Source: Thalassiosira profunda
Taxonomy: Eukaryota > Bacillariophyta > Thalassiosirophyceae > Thalassiosirales > Thalassiosiraceae
Assembly (NCBI GenBank): GCA_036939355.1
Contig: JALLAP010000165.1
Coordinates: 1-28,943, forward strand
Length of the DNA: 28,943 nt
Direction: 5' to 3'
Below are positions 1-8,364 of this stretch, in pieces (position 1 is the stretch's first letter; each line of letters opens with the position of its first letter). The notes beneath the pieces were generated by a model. It was given only the letters and a program-made list of their open reading frames with translations, ran no database searches and was not told the DNA's origin. The translations under genes and the position numbers were made by a program.

Positions 1-89
1 ACGACGGTGCCCGAGATGACGGTGCCGTTTTTCAGCTCGATGGTCACCTGCTCCCGGTTGAGCTTTTGGAGGAATTTGACGAGCTTCAT
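1..89 (-). CDS. SNRPD1: Small nuclear ribonucleoprotein SmD1, N-terminal part (partial)
   Basis: Reading the minus strand from an ATG at 89-87 gives 29 codons plus two bases before the window edge. They begin MKLVKFLQKL and continue with REQVTIELKNGT, which is the characteristic N-terminal helix and first strands of the Sm fold in SmD1 of animals and fungi. SmD1 is one of the seven Sm proteins that ring the U1, U2, U4 and U5 snRNAs in the spliceosome. Only the start is visible; the rest of the Sm domain and the usual GR-rich tail lie before position 1. The start is chosen because known SmD1 proteins begin exactly at MKLV. The call rests on this short match, but the motif is very distinctive. 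Confidence 0.88.
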   Translation of the reverse strand, partial: MKLVKFLQKLNREQVTIELKNGTVISGTV

Positions 90-410
90 CCTGACCTGGC
101 GAGTTGAGCGGAGCGTGCCCGCGGCTGTCGAGGCTAGGGTGGTCTGGCTGGGAGAGCAGCGCGGAGTGGTGGTGGAGAGAGGTGGATTGAGGGTGGAGGG
201 CTGGGCGGGCGGGGGGGGAGAGGGCGCACGCCCCCTAAAAACTATTTGAGAGGTGGGAGAGCGAGAAGAGAGAAGGCGCTCAAGTGGCTTGGGCCTGGGT
301 GCCGAGCAATTTGAAGTTGGAGAAAGATTTACCTTATCGCACACTATTTCATCGAACAGTGGAGCTTGCAATGCTCGTTACATTCAGTTGAAGCAAATCC
401 TACCAACTAT
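90..410. other. Intergenic: SmD1 upstream region and GT90 3' flank
   Basis: This stretch holds the presumed promoter and 5' UTR of SmD1 (minus strand) and the 3' flank of the glycosyltransferase gene that ends at 411. It includes a G-rich run near 208-222. I see no further gene; the reading frames here have no recognisable protein and no ATG-started ORF of note. Confidence 0.6.
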
Positions 411-2153
411 TTAGATAGCTTTCCTCTTCGACGCACCCGCGTCCCGACGCGTGAAGTGAAGATCGTCCACCAGCCGGTCGCAGTCGTGCTGGTGGTATCC
501 GCGACACCGCATGATCGGTCGCATATCGTCGCCTGTTATCGAGCGCATGATTTCTTGCCAGCTCTCGCCTCCCTGTGTTTCCGCCAACGGCCGGTACGCA
601 TCGACGACCTTCCGCAACGGCCCGCCGTAGAATCGATCGAAGAGCTCGGCCATGCCCTCGGGCGTGCCCAGTCGTCGTGCAAACTGAGTGGCATTGTCGC
701 TTATCTGCTTGGCCATCTGGGGGTGGGCCTCGGCCCACTCGAACTTCTCCTTCAGGTCGCTCAGGTCTTCTTCTATGGGCACGTAATGGACCCAAGGCGC
801 GAGTGCCTCGTGGATATAATCAATCGTCGGCGTCACGTGGTGGAAGAGCAATCCGGGAAGCCCCAACTTCTCCAAAGTACCGCTCCAAGTCGTACCGCCG
901 CCGCCTCCCAGATCGATATGGTACTTGAATCTCCCCAGTTCTTCCAACGACATGCCCTCGCCGGCCGCCGGGATGCCGGCCGCCTCGAACTGGAGGTAGC
1001 TCTCGATCTCTTTCGTGGGCGTCTTCTTGCCCAGGTGCATCGAGTTCGCGAACTTGATGTTGCACCAGGGCACTGCCTTATCGACGGCGTTAATCTGCTC
1101 GTTTTGTTGTCTTCGCTCCTTCTGCCCGTTCTGCGAACGTCGCTGTTGATTCACCATCGGTTGGTCATTCGCTTCCGCCTCCCGTTCCGCCTCCGCCGTC
1201 CAAACGACCCCCTTCCACCGCGGGATCAATTCGTCGTATACCTGTCGCATCGCCTGCGTCGCAGCCGTCTTCCTATCGACCCCCTCACTCAGATCGATCC
1301 GGCCCGCCACGTCCCGCTCAAAGTCGGCTGGCCGCAAGCTTGGGTTCATCTTGTGCAAATACGAGAAGTCGGTGCCCCGCCACACAACCTGGGGGATCAG
1401 TTCGTCCCATCCCACGCTGACGTGCTCCTCGAACACCAATCCGATGGGGTTGCCCTCCGCTCGGGGGAGGTAATACCGGCACAGGTGATTCGAGAGGGCC
1501 CAGGAGTGGTAGCACCACAAGTGGTTGTTCTGCGGCATCGGCATGGCGATCAGCGATGGCAGTATCGGCTGTTGAAAGACGCTTCCGTAGTGCAAGATGG
1601 GCGCCAACTGCAGTTCGTTCCCATCGCTATCGTCGAGGCAATCGCCCCGTCCCTGCCGCAAGCAGTCGTTCCAATTCAGCCCGGGGTAGTCCCCGGAGCT
1701 CACCGCCAGCGCAAACTCGGGCGCCTCGCTGTTGAATCGGTCTGGGAACATGATCCGCAGCGAATTGATGGTAACTTTGAGGCTTCCGACGAGCTTGTGG
1801 CATCCACTGACCCACCGCATTGAGTTCGAGTAATGTGCCACGAATGTGTCGGTGGGAGGATCGAAGACCAACACGGCGAAGACGTCGTGAAATAGCGGCG
1901 CGGACTGGAGGACGTTTGCCAACGAGTACGGCTGGTAGGGCTCGTCGGTCTGCGCGGCCCAGGATGATTGAGGCCGCGGCAGCAAGCGGGGATCGTCTGC
2001 GGCCGCCAGCAAGTCGTCGTCGCTCGCTGTCGCCAATCTCCTCGCCCGCACGCGCTCCGGCGGATGGGCCTCGGGAGCAACGAGGCACAGCGATGCGACG
2101 AACAGCGCGCCCGCGGACGCGAGGGCGGCGAGTCGGCGCCGGGCGGCGACCAT
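411..2153 (-). CDS. Glycosyltransferase family 90 (CAP10-like) protein, paralogue 1
   Basis: Single-exon gene of 580 aa. The start is the first in-frame ATG (2153-2151, MVAARRRLAALASAG), followed by a hydrophobic segment at about residues 8-26 that looks like a type II signal anchor. The C-terminal half has the GT90/CAP10 hallmarks: PQVVWRGTDFSYL, then a glycine-rich block GGGGGTTWSGTLEKL, then APWVHYVPIEEDLSDL and a KFEWAEAHP helix. Family members are mainly O-glucosyl-, O-xylosyl- or polysaccharide xylosyltransferases of the ER and Golgi; donor and acceptor cannot be read here. The neighbour at 2494-4443 is a divergent paralogue, so the pair arose by an inverted duplication. It ends in a short basic tail (ASKRKAI). 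Confidence 0.85.
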   Translation of the reverse strand: MVAARRRLAALASAGALFVASLCLVAPEAHPPERVRARRLATASDDDLLAAADDPRLLPRPQSSWAAQTDEPYQPYSLANVLQSAPLFHDVFAVLVFDPPTDTFVAHYSNSMRWVSGCHKLVGSLKVTINSLRIMFPDRFNSEAPEFALAVSSGDYPGLNWNDCLRQGRGDCLDDSDGNELQLAPILHYGSVFQQPILPSLIAMPMPQNNHLWCYHSWALSNHLCRYYLPRAEGNPIGLVFEEHVSVGWDELIPQVVWRGTDFSYLHKMNPSLRPADFERDVAGRIDLSEGVDRKTAATQAMRQVYDELIPRWKGVVWTAEAEREAEANDQPMVNQQRRSQNGQKERRQQNEQINAVDKAVPWCNIKFANSMHLGKKTPTKEIESYLQFEAAGIPAAGEGMSLEELGRFKYHIDLGGGGGTTWSGTLEKLGLPGLLFHHVTPTIDYIHEALAPWVHYVPIEEDLSDLKEKFEWAEAHPQMAKQISDNATQFARRLGTPEGMAELFDRFYGGPLRKVVDAYRPLAETQGGESWQEIMRSITGDDMRPIMRCRGYHQHDCDRLVDDLHFTRRDAGASKRKAI

Positions 2154-2493
2154 GGTGGATGGAGGCGCAGTGGACGGCGGCGCGGGGGCTGGAGGGAGCC
2201 ACGGCTTGTGTTTCGACGCACACAACACACGAGTGTGTCCACTTTTTTGCAAGTCCGACCCCTTAATGGACCTTCCCACCCCACCGCAGCGCTGCTGCAG
2301 CCAACAGCGGTCAGTCCAACAACGCCTAGAGCGCCGCCGCGGCCCTGGGAGGTGTGAGAGGGAGGTGTTGGCCTCTCCTCGGTGAAATTGAACTCACTGA
2401 AGTCGAATCGTGAATGACCTCTCGCTCGCGGTCATTATTTCGCGACTCCATCGGCCGGGCTCCTCCCGTCCTGCTCACCCACAACCCCGAGCG
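2154..2493. promoter_or_regulatory. Presumed bidirectional promoter between the two GT90 genes
   Basis: The ATG codons of the two divergent paralogues are 340 bp apart, so both promoters must lie here or overlap it. A small inverted repeat (AATGACC at 2413-2419, GGTCATT at 2430-2436) sits about 60 bp upstream of the plus-strand ATG. An out-of-frame ATG at 2414 could act as an upstream start. No TATA box is evident. The regulatory role is inferred from position only. Confidence 0.45.
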
Positions 2494-4443
2494 ATGCCGA
2501 GTCCCCGCCGCCTCCTGTCCCTCGCGGCCGTCGCTGCGGCCGGCGCATCCCTCTCCGCCCTCCTCTCGGGCGCCGCCTACCGCGCGTCGTCGGTGCATGC
2601 ACCTACAGACGACATCGTCGGCCTCCGGGGGCCAACGGCAAGGCGGCTGCTCGCCTCTCAGCTCGGCGTCTATGGCGACCCCAAGACCGTTTCGCACCGA
2701 CCCAAAGTGGACAATTTGGGCGCGAGAAACGATGGCGGGGTCCTCCGGGCAGCGGCGCAGGTGCCATCGGCGGTGGAGGGGGTGCCCGTGCTCGCGGACA
2801 CCGACGAGGAATTGCTGGCGAAATGGGCACCCGACGGCGCGAATGGGCCTTTGCAAGATGCCACCGAGTTTGACGCTCCGAAGGCGCCACTTGCGGCCGG
2901 TGCAAATAGTCTCGTGCCGCTGCCACCGGATGCGCCACCTCCCATCGTGGCCCTGCAGCCAATCGCAAACAATGTCGTCGCGCCGCCACCCGAAGAGGGC
3001 CCCCGAACAACCTACACCATCGACAACGCCCTTGCCACCCCCCAGGCCTTCCGGTACACCCTCTTCTTCTTCGTCTACGATTCCGCATCCGATTCCTTCG
3101 TGATAATCCACAACATAAAGGGATGCGACCACGGCTGCCAGCGCATTTACCGGGCCGCCTCCCTCGTGGCCCTGGCGTTCCGGTCCAACTTTCCCGAGCG
3201 GTTTCGAGGCACGAAGAGCGACGATTTGGTCGTCATGATGAGTACGGGAGATGCGCCCCGCATCAAGATTGGGTGTTTGCGCGCGTCCAATAACTATTGC
3301 CATTCCGTGGACTTTGCCCCCATATTGAACTTTGGCAGCGTCTTCGTCACGGAGCAACTTCTGCCAACGATGGTGGCCATGCCGCTGCCGGTGCGGCCGC
3401 ACGCGCCGTGTTTCGACGAGTGGCAGGTGTCCGGGAGCCAGAGGGGAGAGGTGTGCCAGGATTTACGGCCCAAGACGGACTTTGGCGACAACTCCTTAAA
3501 GGGCGGGCTGGTCTTTGGAAATGAGTTAGGGTTGCTAGAGAAGGAGAATTATTGGGACGAATTGATACCGCAGGTGATTTGGAGAGGTACCGATTTCGTG
3601 TTTCTGCATACCATGTTCCAGGAGATGCGGGCGCCGGAGTACAAGGTCGACATTGCGCCGAAGGAGGCGACCAAGCCGCAGAACGGCTCGCCCGAGGATG
3701 AGAAGCGGTGGGCTATCAATACTCTCTGGGAAATGGGCAACAAACTTTTGCCGAGATGGAGGGGCGTACTGCTCACCTCGGAAGCTGAAATCGACGCTCA
3801 ACAACACGAGAAGACGACCGGCGAGCCCGCGCTGCCCTGGGCGAATATCAAATTCGCCAACCTCAACACCGGCGGGGTCAAAGTGGCAGCAGCGGACCAT
3901 CCGGAGTACCAAACGTTGCAAAAGCTCGGAATCGCGTGCATCGGCGAGCGCGTCGAAATGACCGAACAGGCGCGATACAGGTACCATCTCGATATTGGCG
4001 GGGGCGGCGGTACCACCTGGACAGGTACGATAGAGAAACTCGCGCTTCCGGGTGTGCTGTTCCACCATGTCACGCCGACGAAGGATTATTTCCACCAACT
4101 CTTGGAGCCTTGGGTGCATTACATTCCTGTGAAGACGGACCTGAGCGATTTGCGTGAGAAGTACGAGTGGGCCGAGGAACATCCCGACGAAGCCCGCAAG
4201 ATTGCCGAGGCCGGCACGGAGTTCGCGCGATGGATGGGTAGCCCTGCAGGGTTCGGAAAGATGCACGACGACTTCCTCGTGGCGCCGCTGCGGAACGTGA
4301 TCGAGGGCTATCGGCCGATGCCAGAACAGTACGCGGGCAGGAGCGTGATGGACGTGCTGAACGAGGTGGGCGCGAAGGAGGGGTACAGCATTGTTGGGAG
4401 GTGCAGCGGAAAGCATTCCAACTCGTGCGAGAGCGTGGTGTGA
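2494..4443 (+). CDS. Glycosyltransferase family 90 (CAP10-like) protein, paralogue 2
   Basis: Single-exon gene of 649 aa starting at the ATG at 2494 (MPSPRRLLSLAAVAAAG), which begins a short basic stretch and a hydrophobic signal anchor at about residues 6-28. A variable Pro/Ala-rich stem of about 140 residues precedes the catalytic region. GT90 signatures follow in order: PQVIWRGTDFVFLHTM, the block GGGGGTTWTGTIEKLALPG, LEPWVHYIPVKTDLSDL, and KYEWAEEHPDEARKIAEAG. It is clearly related to the 411-2153 gene over the catalytic domain but has a longer stem. Both share a Cys/His-containing C-terminus (RCSGKHSNSCES here, RCRGYHQHDCDR there). A Golgi or ER glycosyltransferase role is family knowledge; the substrate is unknown. 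It ends 47 bp from the convergent Smr gene. Confidence 0.86.
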   Translation: MPSPRRLLSLAAVAAAGASLSALLSGAAYRASSVHAPTDDIVGLRGPTARRLLASQLGVYGDPKTVSHRPKVDNLGARNDGGVLRAAAQVPSAVEGVPVLADTDEELLAKWAPDGANGPLQDATEFDAPKAPLAAGANSLVPLPPDAPPPIVALQPIANNVVAPPPEEGPRTTYTIDNALATPQAFRYTLFFFVYDSASDSFVIIHNIKGCDHGCQRIYRAASLVALAFRSNFPERFRGTKSDDLVVMMSTGDAPRIKIGCLRASNNYCHSVDFAPILNFGSVFVTEQLLPTMVAMPLPVRPHAPCFDEWQVSGSQRGEVCQDLRPKTDFGDNSLKGGLVFGNELGLLEKENYWDELIPQVIWRGTDFVFLHTMFQEMRAPEYKVDIAPKEATKPQNGSPEDEKRWAINTLWEMGNKLLPRWRGVLLTSEAEIDAQQHEKTTGEPALPWANIKFANLNTGGVKVAAADHPEYQTLQKLGIACIGERVEMTEQARYRYHLDIGGGGGTTWTGTIEKLALPGVLFHHVTPTKDYFHQLLEPWVHYIPVKTDLSDLREKYEWAEEHPDEARKIAEAGTEFARWMGSPAGFGKMHDDFLVAPLRNVIEGYRPMPEQYAGRSVMDVLNEVGAKEGYSIVGRCSGKHSNSCESVV

Positions 4444-4490
4444 AATGAAGGACGCATAATAATAGAAGTTCAGGCATAGTGATTGCTAGG

Positions 4491-6122
4491 TTACACCAAC
4501 GCGTTCCTTGGGGCGTTGGCCACACTTTCATTTCTTCGTATCCACGTCGCAACGATCTCGGACAGCACCTGGGATCCGCCTCCACAAACAATCGTCACCG
4601 GAACCACAAACGGATACGCGCCCTTCAAAGCTACGTCCGTCCAACGAGGCAGGCTCTCGTCAAGCTTCGACAACGCCTCCTCTTTCGTCAAGCCGTGAAG
4701 GTCCGTCACGATGGGCCGTTGCCGCACAGAGCGCGAGGAACGCTTCGTAGTCTTGTACAAGTTCTGCGACTCTCCCACGTGCACTACGAACTGTGTCCTT
4801 CCGGACTTGCCGCCCAACCCATTGGTAGGAGGGTTGCATACAGGTTCCATTGCACACGCTGTTGCTTTCTTTTGGCCCGCTTGCTTCTGTTTCGGGAGGG
4901 TGCGCTCCATCGCCAGCGAGTGCAGCTCCTGTCGGATTGCTTTGAGCGTTGGCTGCGCCTCGTCGAAGACGCGGGAGAGTTGATTCGAGTGTCGGATCTT
5001 ATCCTCTTCGTAGGTATCTGTAACGGCTGCCGCCTGAGTTGAGCGCTGTCTCCTCTTGCCCTTTGCTTTGCTCTTCCGGTTTGCTTTCGCCGTTTTGCGT
5101 TGGGTGCTTTCCGTCGAACCCTCCGAATCTGACACCGCCGTCGAGGGCGATGCCACTGAAGAAACGTAAATGGTATCGAGATTCTTGATGCCAATCTGCT
5201 CTGGCGTTTTGTTGCCGACCGAGCTCAAGAAAAGAAGCTTGTTCTGGTGCGTGAAACGCAGCGTCCGCAACGAAGCACCTCGCTCTTCCGCGTAACGTGT
5301 GAATACTTTCTTCAGCGTGCTTGACGCTTCAATGGTCAGGGTGCGTTCGGTGCTATTATTCGAGTCGATCAGTACAACGGCAACCGTAGAATTGTCGACC
5401 CCTTTGGTTTGTCTCTTCGCAGAAGCGGGAGAGGAAGACGCGCCCCAGTCGTTCGATATGAAGCTGCAATAGTCTTGTACAATGTTGTTCTTTTGGCCAG
5501 TGCTGGTCTGGGACGCGAAGCTCATTCGTCTCCTGTAATCAGGCGGCAACATTCTATCGAGGAAGCGTTCAATCGATTGCTTCGATTGCACCACGAGCAG
5601 CGCATCGCGATACAGTGGCAGCTGTCGCAGTATTACGTCCTCATCTTGTCCGCGATCGTTGCAAATATCGGCCACTGGTTGCTGCCTGGCGCACTCCTGC
5701 ATATACGCGCCGTTGAGAATCAGTGCCTTTGCCTCGTCCAACTTCTCAAGAAACAGGTAATTCAGCGCCAAGAACCAACTCGCCCCACTGATGCTATAGG
5801 CGCACGCTCCCTTCGCCACGTCGGCGCGCTGCGGCTGGGACCAGAAGGCTGCGAGTCGGCGGAGGTCCATCTGGCGAGGGTTCGCGAGCAGAAAGCGCTT
5901 GACGTCGCTACTCAACACCTTCCAGTGGTACTCGATCGAGTCGAGCACGTCCTGCGGGTGGCGGTGGCCGAGGGAGGCGGGCGACGAGCGGTTCTTCCCG
6001 GAGAAGAGGTGGCGCTCGGCGACGCAGCTCGCGCATCGGCAGTCCGGCTGCTTGATGCTGCAGGCCTTCTGCTGTCGGGCTTGCCTGCCCGTCCTCGCGC
6101 GGATGTGTTTGCTTCGAGCCAT
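4491..6122 (-). CDS. Smr-domain protein with ubiquitin-like segment and Cys-rich N-terminus
   Basis: A 543-aa protein starting at the ATG at 6122 (MARSKHIRART). The frame is open further upstream but only from a GTG. Near the N-terminus is a Cys cluster, C21-x6-C28-x-C30-x2-C33, that could bind zinc. A helical region with WFLALNYLFLEKLDEAKALI follows. A ubiquitin-like stretch (LTIEASSTLKKVFTRYAEE ... LRFTHQNKLLFLSS ... PEQIGIKNLDTIYV, about residues 265-325) resembles SUMO-like/Rad60-SLD folds. A basic linker follows, and the last 75 residues are an Smr domain with the DLHGLTKEEA motif and a CGGGSQ loop in place of the usual TGxGxHS. Smr domains are RNA/DNA-binding or nicking modules. The exact role is unknown. 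Its 5' end is duplicated in inverted orientation at 8.7-9.2 kb. Confidence 0.78.
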   Translation of the reverse strand: MARSKHIRARTGRQARQQKACSIKQPDCRCASCVAERHLFSGKNRSSPASLGHRHPQDVLDSIEYHWKVLSSDVKRFLLANPRQMDLRRLAAFWSQPQRADVAKGACAYSISGASWFLALNYLFLEKLDEAKALILNGAYMQECARQQPVADICNDRGQDEDVILRQLPLYRDALLVVQSKQSIERFLDRMLPPDYRRRMSFASQTSTGQKNNIVQDYCSFISNDWGASSSPASAKRQTKGVDNSTVAVVLIDSNNSTERTLTIEASSTLKKVFTRYAEERGASLRTLRFTHQNKLLFLSSVGNKTPEQIGIKNLDTIYVSSVASPSTAVSDSEGSTESTQRKTAKANRKSKAKGKRRQRSTQAAAVTDTYEEDKIRHSNQLSRVFDEAQPTLKAIRQELHSLAMERTLPKQKQAGQKKATACAMEPVCNPPTNGLGGKSGRTQFVVHVGESQNLYKTTKRSSRSVRQRPIVTDLHGLTKEEALSKLDESLPRWTDVALKGAYPFVVPVTIVCGGGSQVLSEIVATWIRRNESVANAPRNALV

Positions 6123-6451
6123 GATTGCAGCGATGGGGTACGGTGCAGGTGATGAACGAGGTACATGCACAGTCGAAAGTGGAAGCGTGTGCTACCAGAG
6201 CTAAATTTGCAAAGGTCGGCAAGCTCAGTCGTTTTTGCAACGCCGTCGATCTTGCCAGCTCTCCGCGAGAGGGGCGGGTAGGGTGCTTCATCGTTCGTGC
6301 TGGGATCGACCGTTCGTGCCACCACACAAAGTGTTGCCAAGCCCTCTGAAGACGCCAGTACCGATGTCTTCCAATTACTTATGCCCTCGTCTGAACGTAC
6401 GTACGAGCGCAATTACGCTTCACAATGCAAAAATCGAGGTCTGCCAGCGAA

Positions 6452-6523
6452 GCTGCGTTGGCTCAATGGCAGAGCATCTGTCTTCGGAACAGAAGGTTGT
6501 GGGTTCGAGTCCCATACGCAGTA
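6452..6523 (+). tRNA. trnR-TCG: tRNA-Arg (anticodon TCG)
   Basis: The 72-nt sequence folds into a complete cloverleaf. The acceptor stem is GCTGCGT (6452-6458) with ACGCAGT (6516-6522), starting with one G-T pair. The D stem is GCTC/GAGC. The anticodon stem is TCTGT/ACAGA around the loop CTTCGGA, with anticodon TCG at 6484-6486, reading CGA. The T arm is GTGGG TTCGAGT CCCAT. The discriminator base is A and CCA is not encoded, as in eukaryotes. The A box (TGGCTCAATGG) and B box (GGTTCGAGTCC) of the internal Pol III promoter are intact, and there is no intron. A broken inverted copy lies at 8365-8438. Confidence 0.95.
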
Positions 6524-6529
6524 CGACCC

Positions 6530-6534
6530 TTTTT
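6530..6534 (+). terminator. RNA polymerase III terminator of tRNA-Arg
   Basis: A run of five T residues begins 7 nt after the discriminator base of the tRNA, the standard Pol III termination signal. The same run is kept in the degenerate inverted copy. Confidence 0.75.
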
Positions 6535-6590
6535 GTGCCTTCCCTGTGAGCCCTTTACATTGCTTTTGCATTGGGGCATCTTCTTTGGGT

Positions 6591-7007
6591 GTTTAGGTGT
6601 CTGTCTTGTACTGGCGGCAATGTCCGACGGCCGCTTGCCGACGAGCTTTGTGCCTCCGAAGTTGGGTCCTTCTCCGAAAGTTGACTCATTTTTTGGCAGA
6701 GCGGCCAACTTCAGGCATGCAGTGCTACCCCATTCAGAGCCCAGAACCGCCAACCAAAGCCCAAGGGCGATAGAACAGAACCCAATAGACAGGAATGCAC
6801 CCAAAGATTGCAATTTGATGGACCCAAAATTTTCCAACTGGGACACTCACCAAGTGTCATGGGACAGAGCTCTCTGGAGAGGAGAGGGACGATAGGGAAG
6901 AAAGGATGGTGACAACATTGCGTATGGCTGAAGCGTTTTTTTTTTGACGATGTGAGCTATCACTTTGCTCGACAACACCAACATCAACGCCACTGCATCG
7001 GTGTAGT
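6591..7007. other. Unique spacer without a recognisable gene
   Basis: This lies between the left duplication arm and the first dispersed repeat copy. A minus-strand frame encodes a hydrophobic stretch (FCSIALGLWLAVL) but lacks an ATG and runs into the tRNA, so I do not call it. A poly-T run of nine lies near 6937-6946. Nothing else is supported. Confidence 0.5.
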
Positions 7008-7192
7008 CCTTGCTTTTGACCTCTTCAAGGTGTAATAGCCCTTGCCACCCTTGCTCATTTTTGAATGCCAACATGAACATGGGAGCCAGTAATAGTTAGA
7101 AGGTCGAGATGTCGTGGTTTGCGTGGAGTCTACCGTCTTTTGCTTTTTTGTTCGCTTTTGTTCGCCTCTCACCCCTCATCAACCATCACCTG
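7008..7192 (-). repeat. Dispersed coding-like repeat, copy 1
   Basis: This matches 8076-8249 in the same orientation and 15105-15290 in the opposite orientation. On the minus strand all three keep a peptide of the form KGY(Y)TLK[RK]SK; here it reads KGGKGYYTLKRSKART. Shared DNA landmarks are CTTTTGAC.TCTTCAAGGTGTA at one end and a TCGAGAT.TCG.GGTTTGCG block in the middle. It is probably a remnant of a transposable-element gene, family unknown. No full-length copy is present in the window. Confidence 0.7.
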
Positions 7193-7305
7193 GGCTGTGA
7201 GTGTTTGGGCATGCTGTGCGGGCTGCAGGATGTCGGAGGGGTCGGGGGGGGGGGGGGGTAAGGGGCCGATATCCGCGGCAACGGCGGGGTTGTGGCCTCG
7301 CGGAG
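7193..7305 (-). pseudogene. Fragment of the 5' end of the orphan gene found at 11.8-14.5 kb
   Basis: About 110 bp match 14515-14612 in the same orientation, with 42 identical bases at 7264-7305 versus 14571-14612. On the minus strand the ATG at 7212 starts MPKHSQPR followed at once by a stop, against MPKHSKPRGYWG in the large gene. Only the first eight codons and the upstream flank are left. The fragment is fused directly to dispersed repeat copy 1, and a G-run at about 7246-7258 has expanded within it. Confidence 0.75.
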
Positions 7306-7598
7306 CTGGGATTGTGGCGACGAACCATTCATAATGCCCCAGCGTTTAGTGCGGATATCGTCCAGGAATGCTCTGAGGAAGTAAAGCTTGGAACCAACAC
7401 ACAAACCAGGTAAATCCGGATATTGCGCAACAACGCCGTTTCCCCGGCAGCTTAGCTCAAGAGGAACCCCCCCAACCCAACGACAACGAGTAGGTCGACA
7501 CGTTGCAACCACTCTCGTCGATGCAGTTGCCTCCTCTTGTCAGATTAAAGCCTCGTCGCTCTATCAACTGAGCGCTGAGCGCCAGCGAGACAGTCATG

Positions 7599-7937
7599 AT
7601 GGAGCATCCCCATCAACTCCTCTGCACAACCATCTACTGGACGTGCTATCGATGCAGCCGACGATGATATCACCCGATCAGATTCGCGCTGAGCAAAATT
7701 CTCAACCTCGCAATCTTCTTCCAATCTCATGATGAGTACGACTACATCTATGACCTGCAACAGATTGATTTGAAGAGCCGAGAGCTTACGGAGCTACAAG
7801 ACGACCTAAAGCTAAAGGACGAAATCTTCGCCCTTCATTGTCTCGTGCACCAACTGCAAAGTGACCATGGAAAAAGGAAGTCTGCGACACATAGGCATTA
7901 CGAGGATGTCCCGCGACGATGTTCTTTTGTACCTTGA
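7599..7937 (+). pseudogene. Possible decayed ORF with coiled-coil-like peptide
   Basis: An ATG at 7599 starts a frame that meets a TGA at 7665 but otherwise stays open to a TGA at 7935-7937. The part after the first stop has a protein-like composition: KILNLAIFF, then HDEYDYIYDLQQIDLKSREL and TELQDDLKLKDEIFALHCL, probably helical. A second frame just downstream (about 7906-8103, MSRDDVLLYLDTVDQ and onwards) could be its continuation after a frameshift, and it runs into dispersed repeat copy 2. I recognise no family, and this may be chance coding-like sequence. Confidence 0.3.
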
Positions 7938-8075
7938 CACCGTTGACCAACGTGAGAAGACTGACCCACCTCGCAAAAATACCATTGAGTCACCCGCCAA
8001 CGAGCCGAAGCCCACAAAGCCATCACCAAAGAGTGTACGTGGCAATCTTGCACACACTGTGCTTCATCCCCTTGC

Positions 8076-8303
8076 CCTTGCTTTTGACTTCTTCAAGGTG
8101 TAATAACCCTTGCTCATTTGAATGCCATCATGAGCCAGTAGCCAGTAATACCTAGTTAGAAGTCCGAGATGCCGTGGTTTGCGCGTGGAGCGTCTTTTCC
8201 TTTTTTGTTCTCCTCTCACTCTCACCCCCCTCTCACCAACCATCACCTGAGAGAATGGAACCCAGCACTTGGCATGTGCCCACTGCAACCCAGCCCCAAA
8301 TGG
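8076..8303 (-). repeat. Dispersed coding-like repeat, copy 2
   Basis: A longer copy of the repeat at 7008-7192. On the minus strand it encodes QWAHAKCWVPFSQ, TRKPRHLG and MSKGYYTLKKSKARAR in order, broken by indels. Its far end (GCCCACTGCAACCC to CCAAATGG, 8277-8303) matches copy 3 at 15105-15130 and abuts the right arm of the inverted duplication. The duplication breakpoint therefore sits at a repeat end. Confidence 0.7.
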
Positions 8304-8364
8304 CGAAAACACATAAAGAAGGAGCAATGTAAAGGGCTCACAGGGAAGGCACAAAAAGGGTCGA

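Larger units (their letters stand above)
5715..6590. repeat. Left arm of an inverted duplication of about 0.9 kb
   Basis: This arm carries the first third of the Smr gene, its upstream region and the tRNA-Arg gene. The reverse complement of 8300-9187 aligns with it: the Smr N-terminus, the stretch between Smr and tRNA, the tRNA itself, the T-run after it and the following CCCTTTACATTGCT all match. Identity is high from about 5775 and weaker, with indels, out to about 5715. This is the intact, presumably ancestral copy. Confidence 0.85.

Noticed and set aside
366..1823. 485-codon plus-strand frame opposite the first GT90 gene
   Set aside because: Antisense shadow in GC-rich sequence; the minus strand carries clear GT90 motifs and the plus product has no domain.
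6463..6846. Minus-strand frame with a hydrophobic stretch overlapping the tRNA
   Set aside because: Starts only from GTG, runs through the tRNA gene and has no recognisable family.
7243..7259. G-run as a regulatory G-quadruplex
   Set aside because: A simple homopolymer expansion inside a decayed fragment, absent from the related copy at 14.5 kb.
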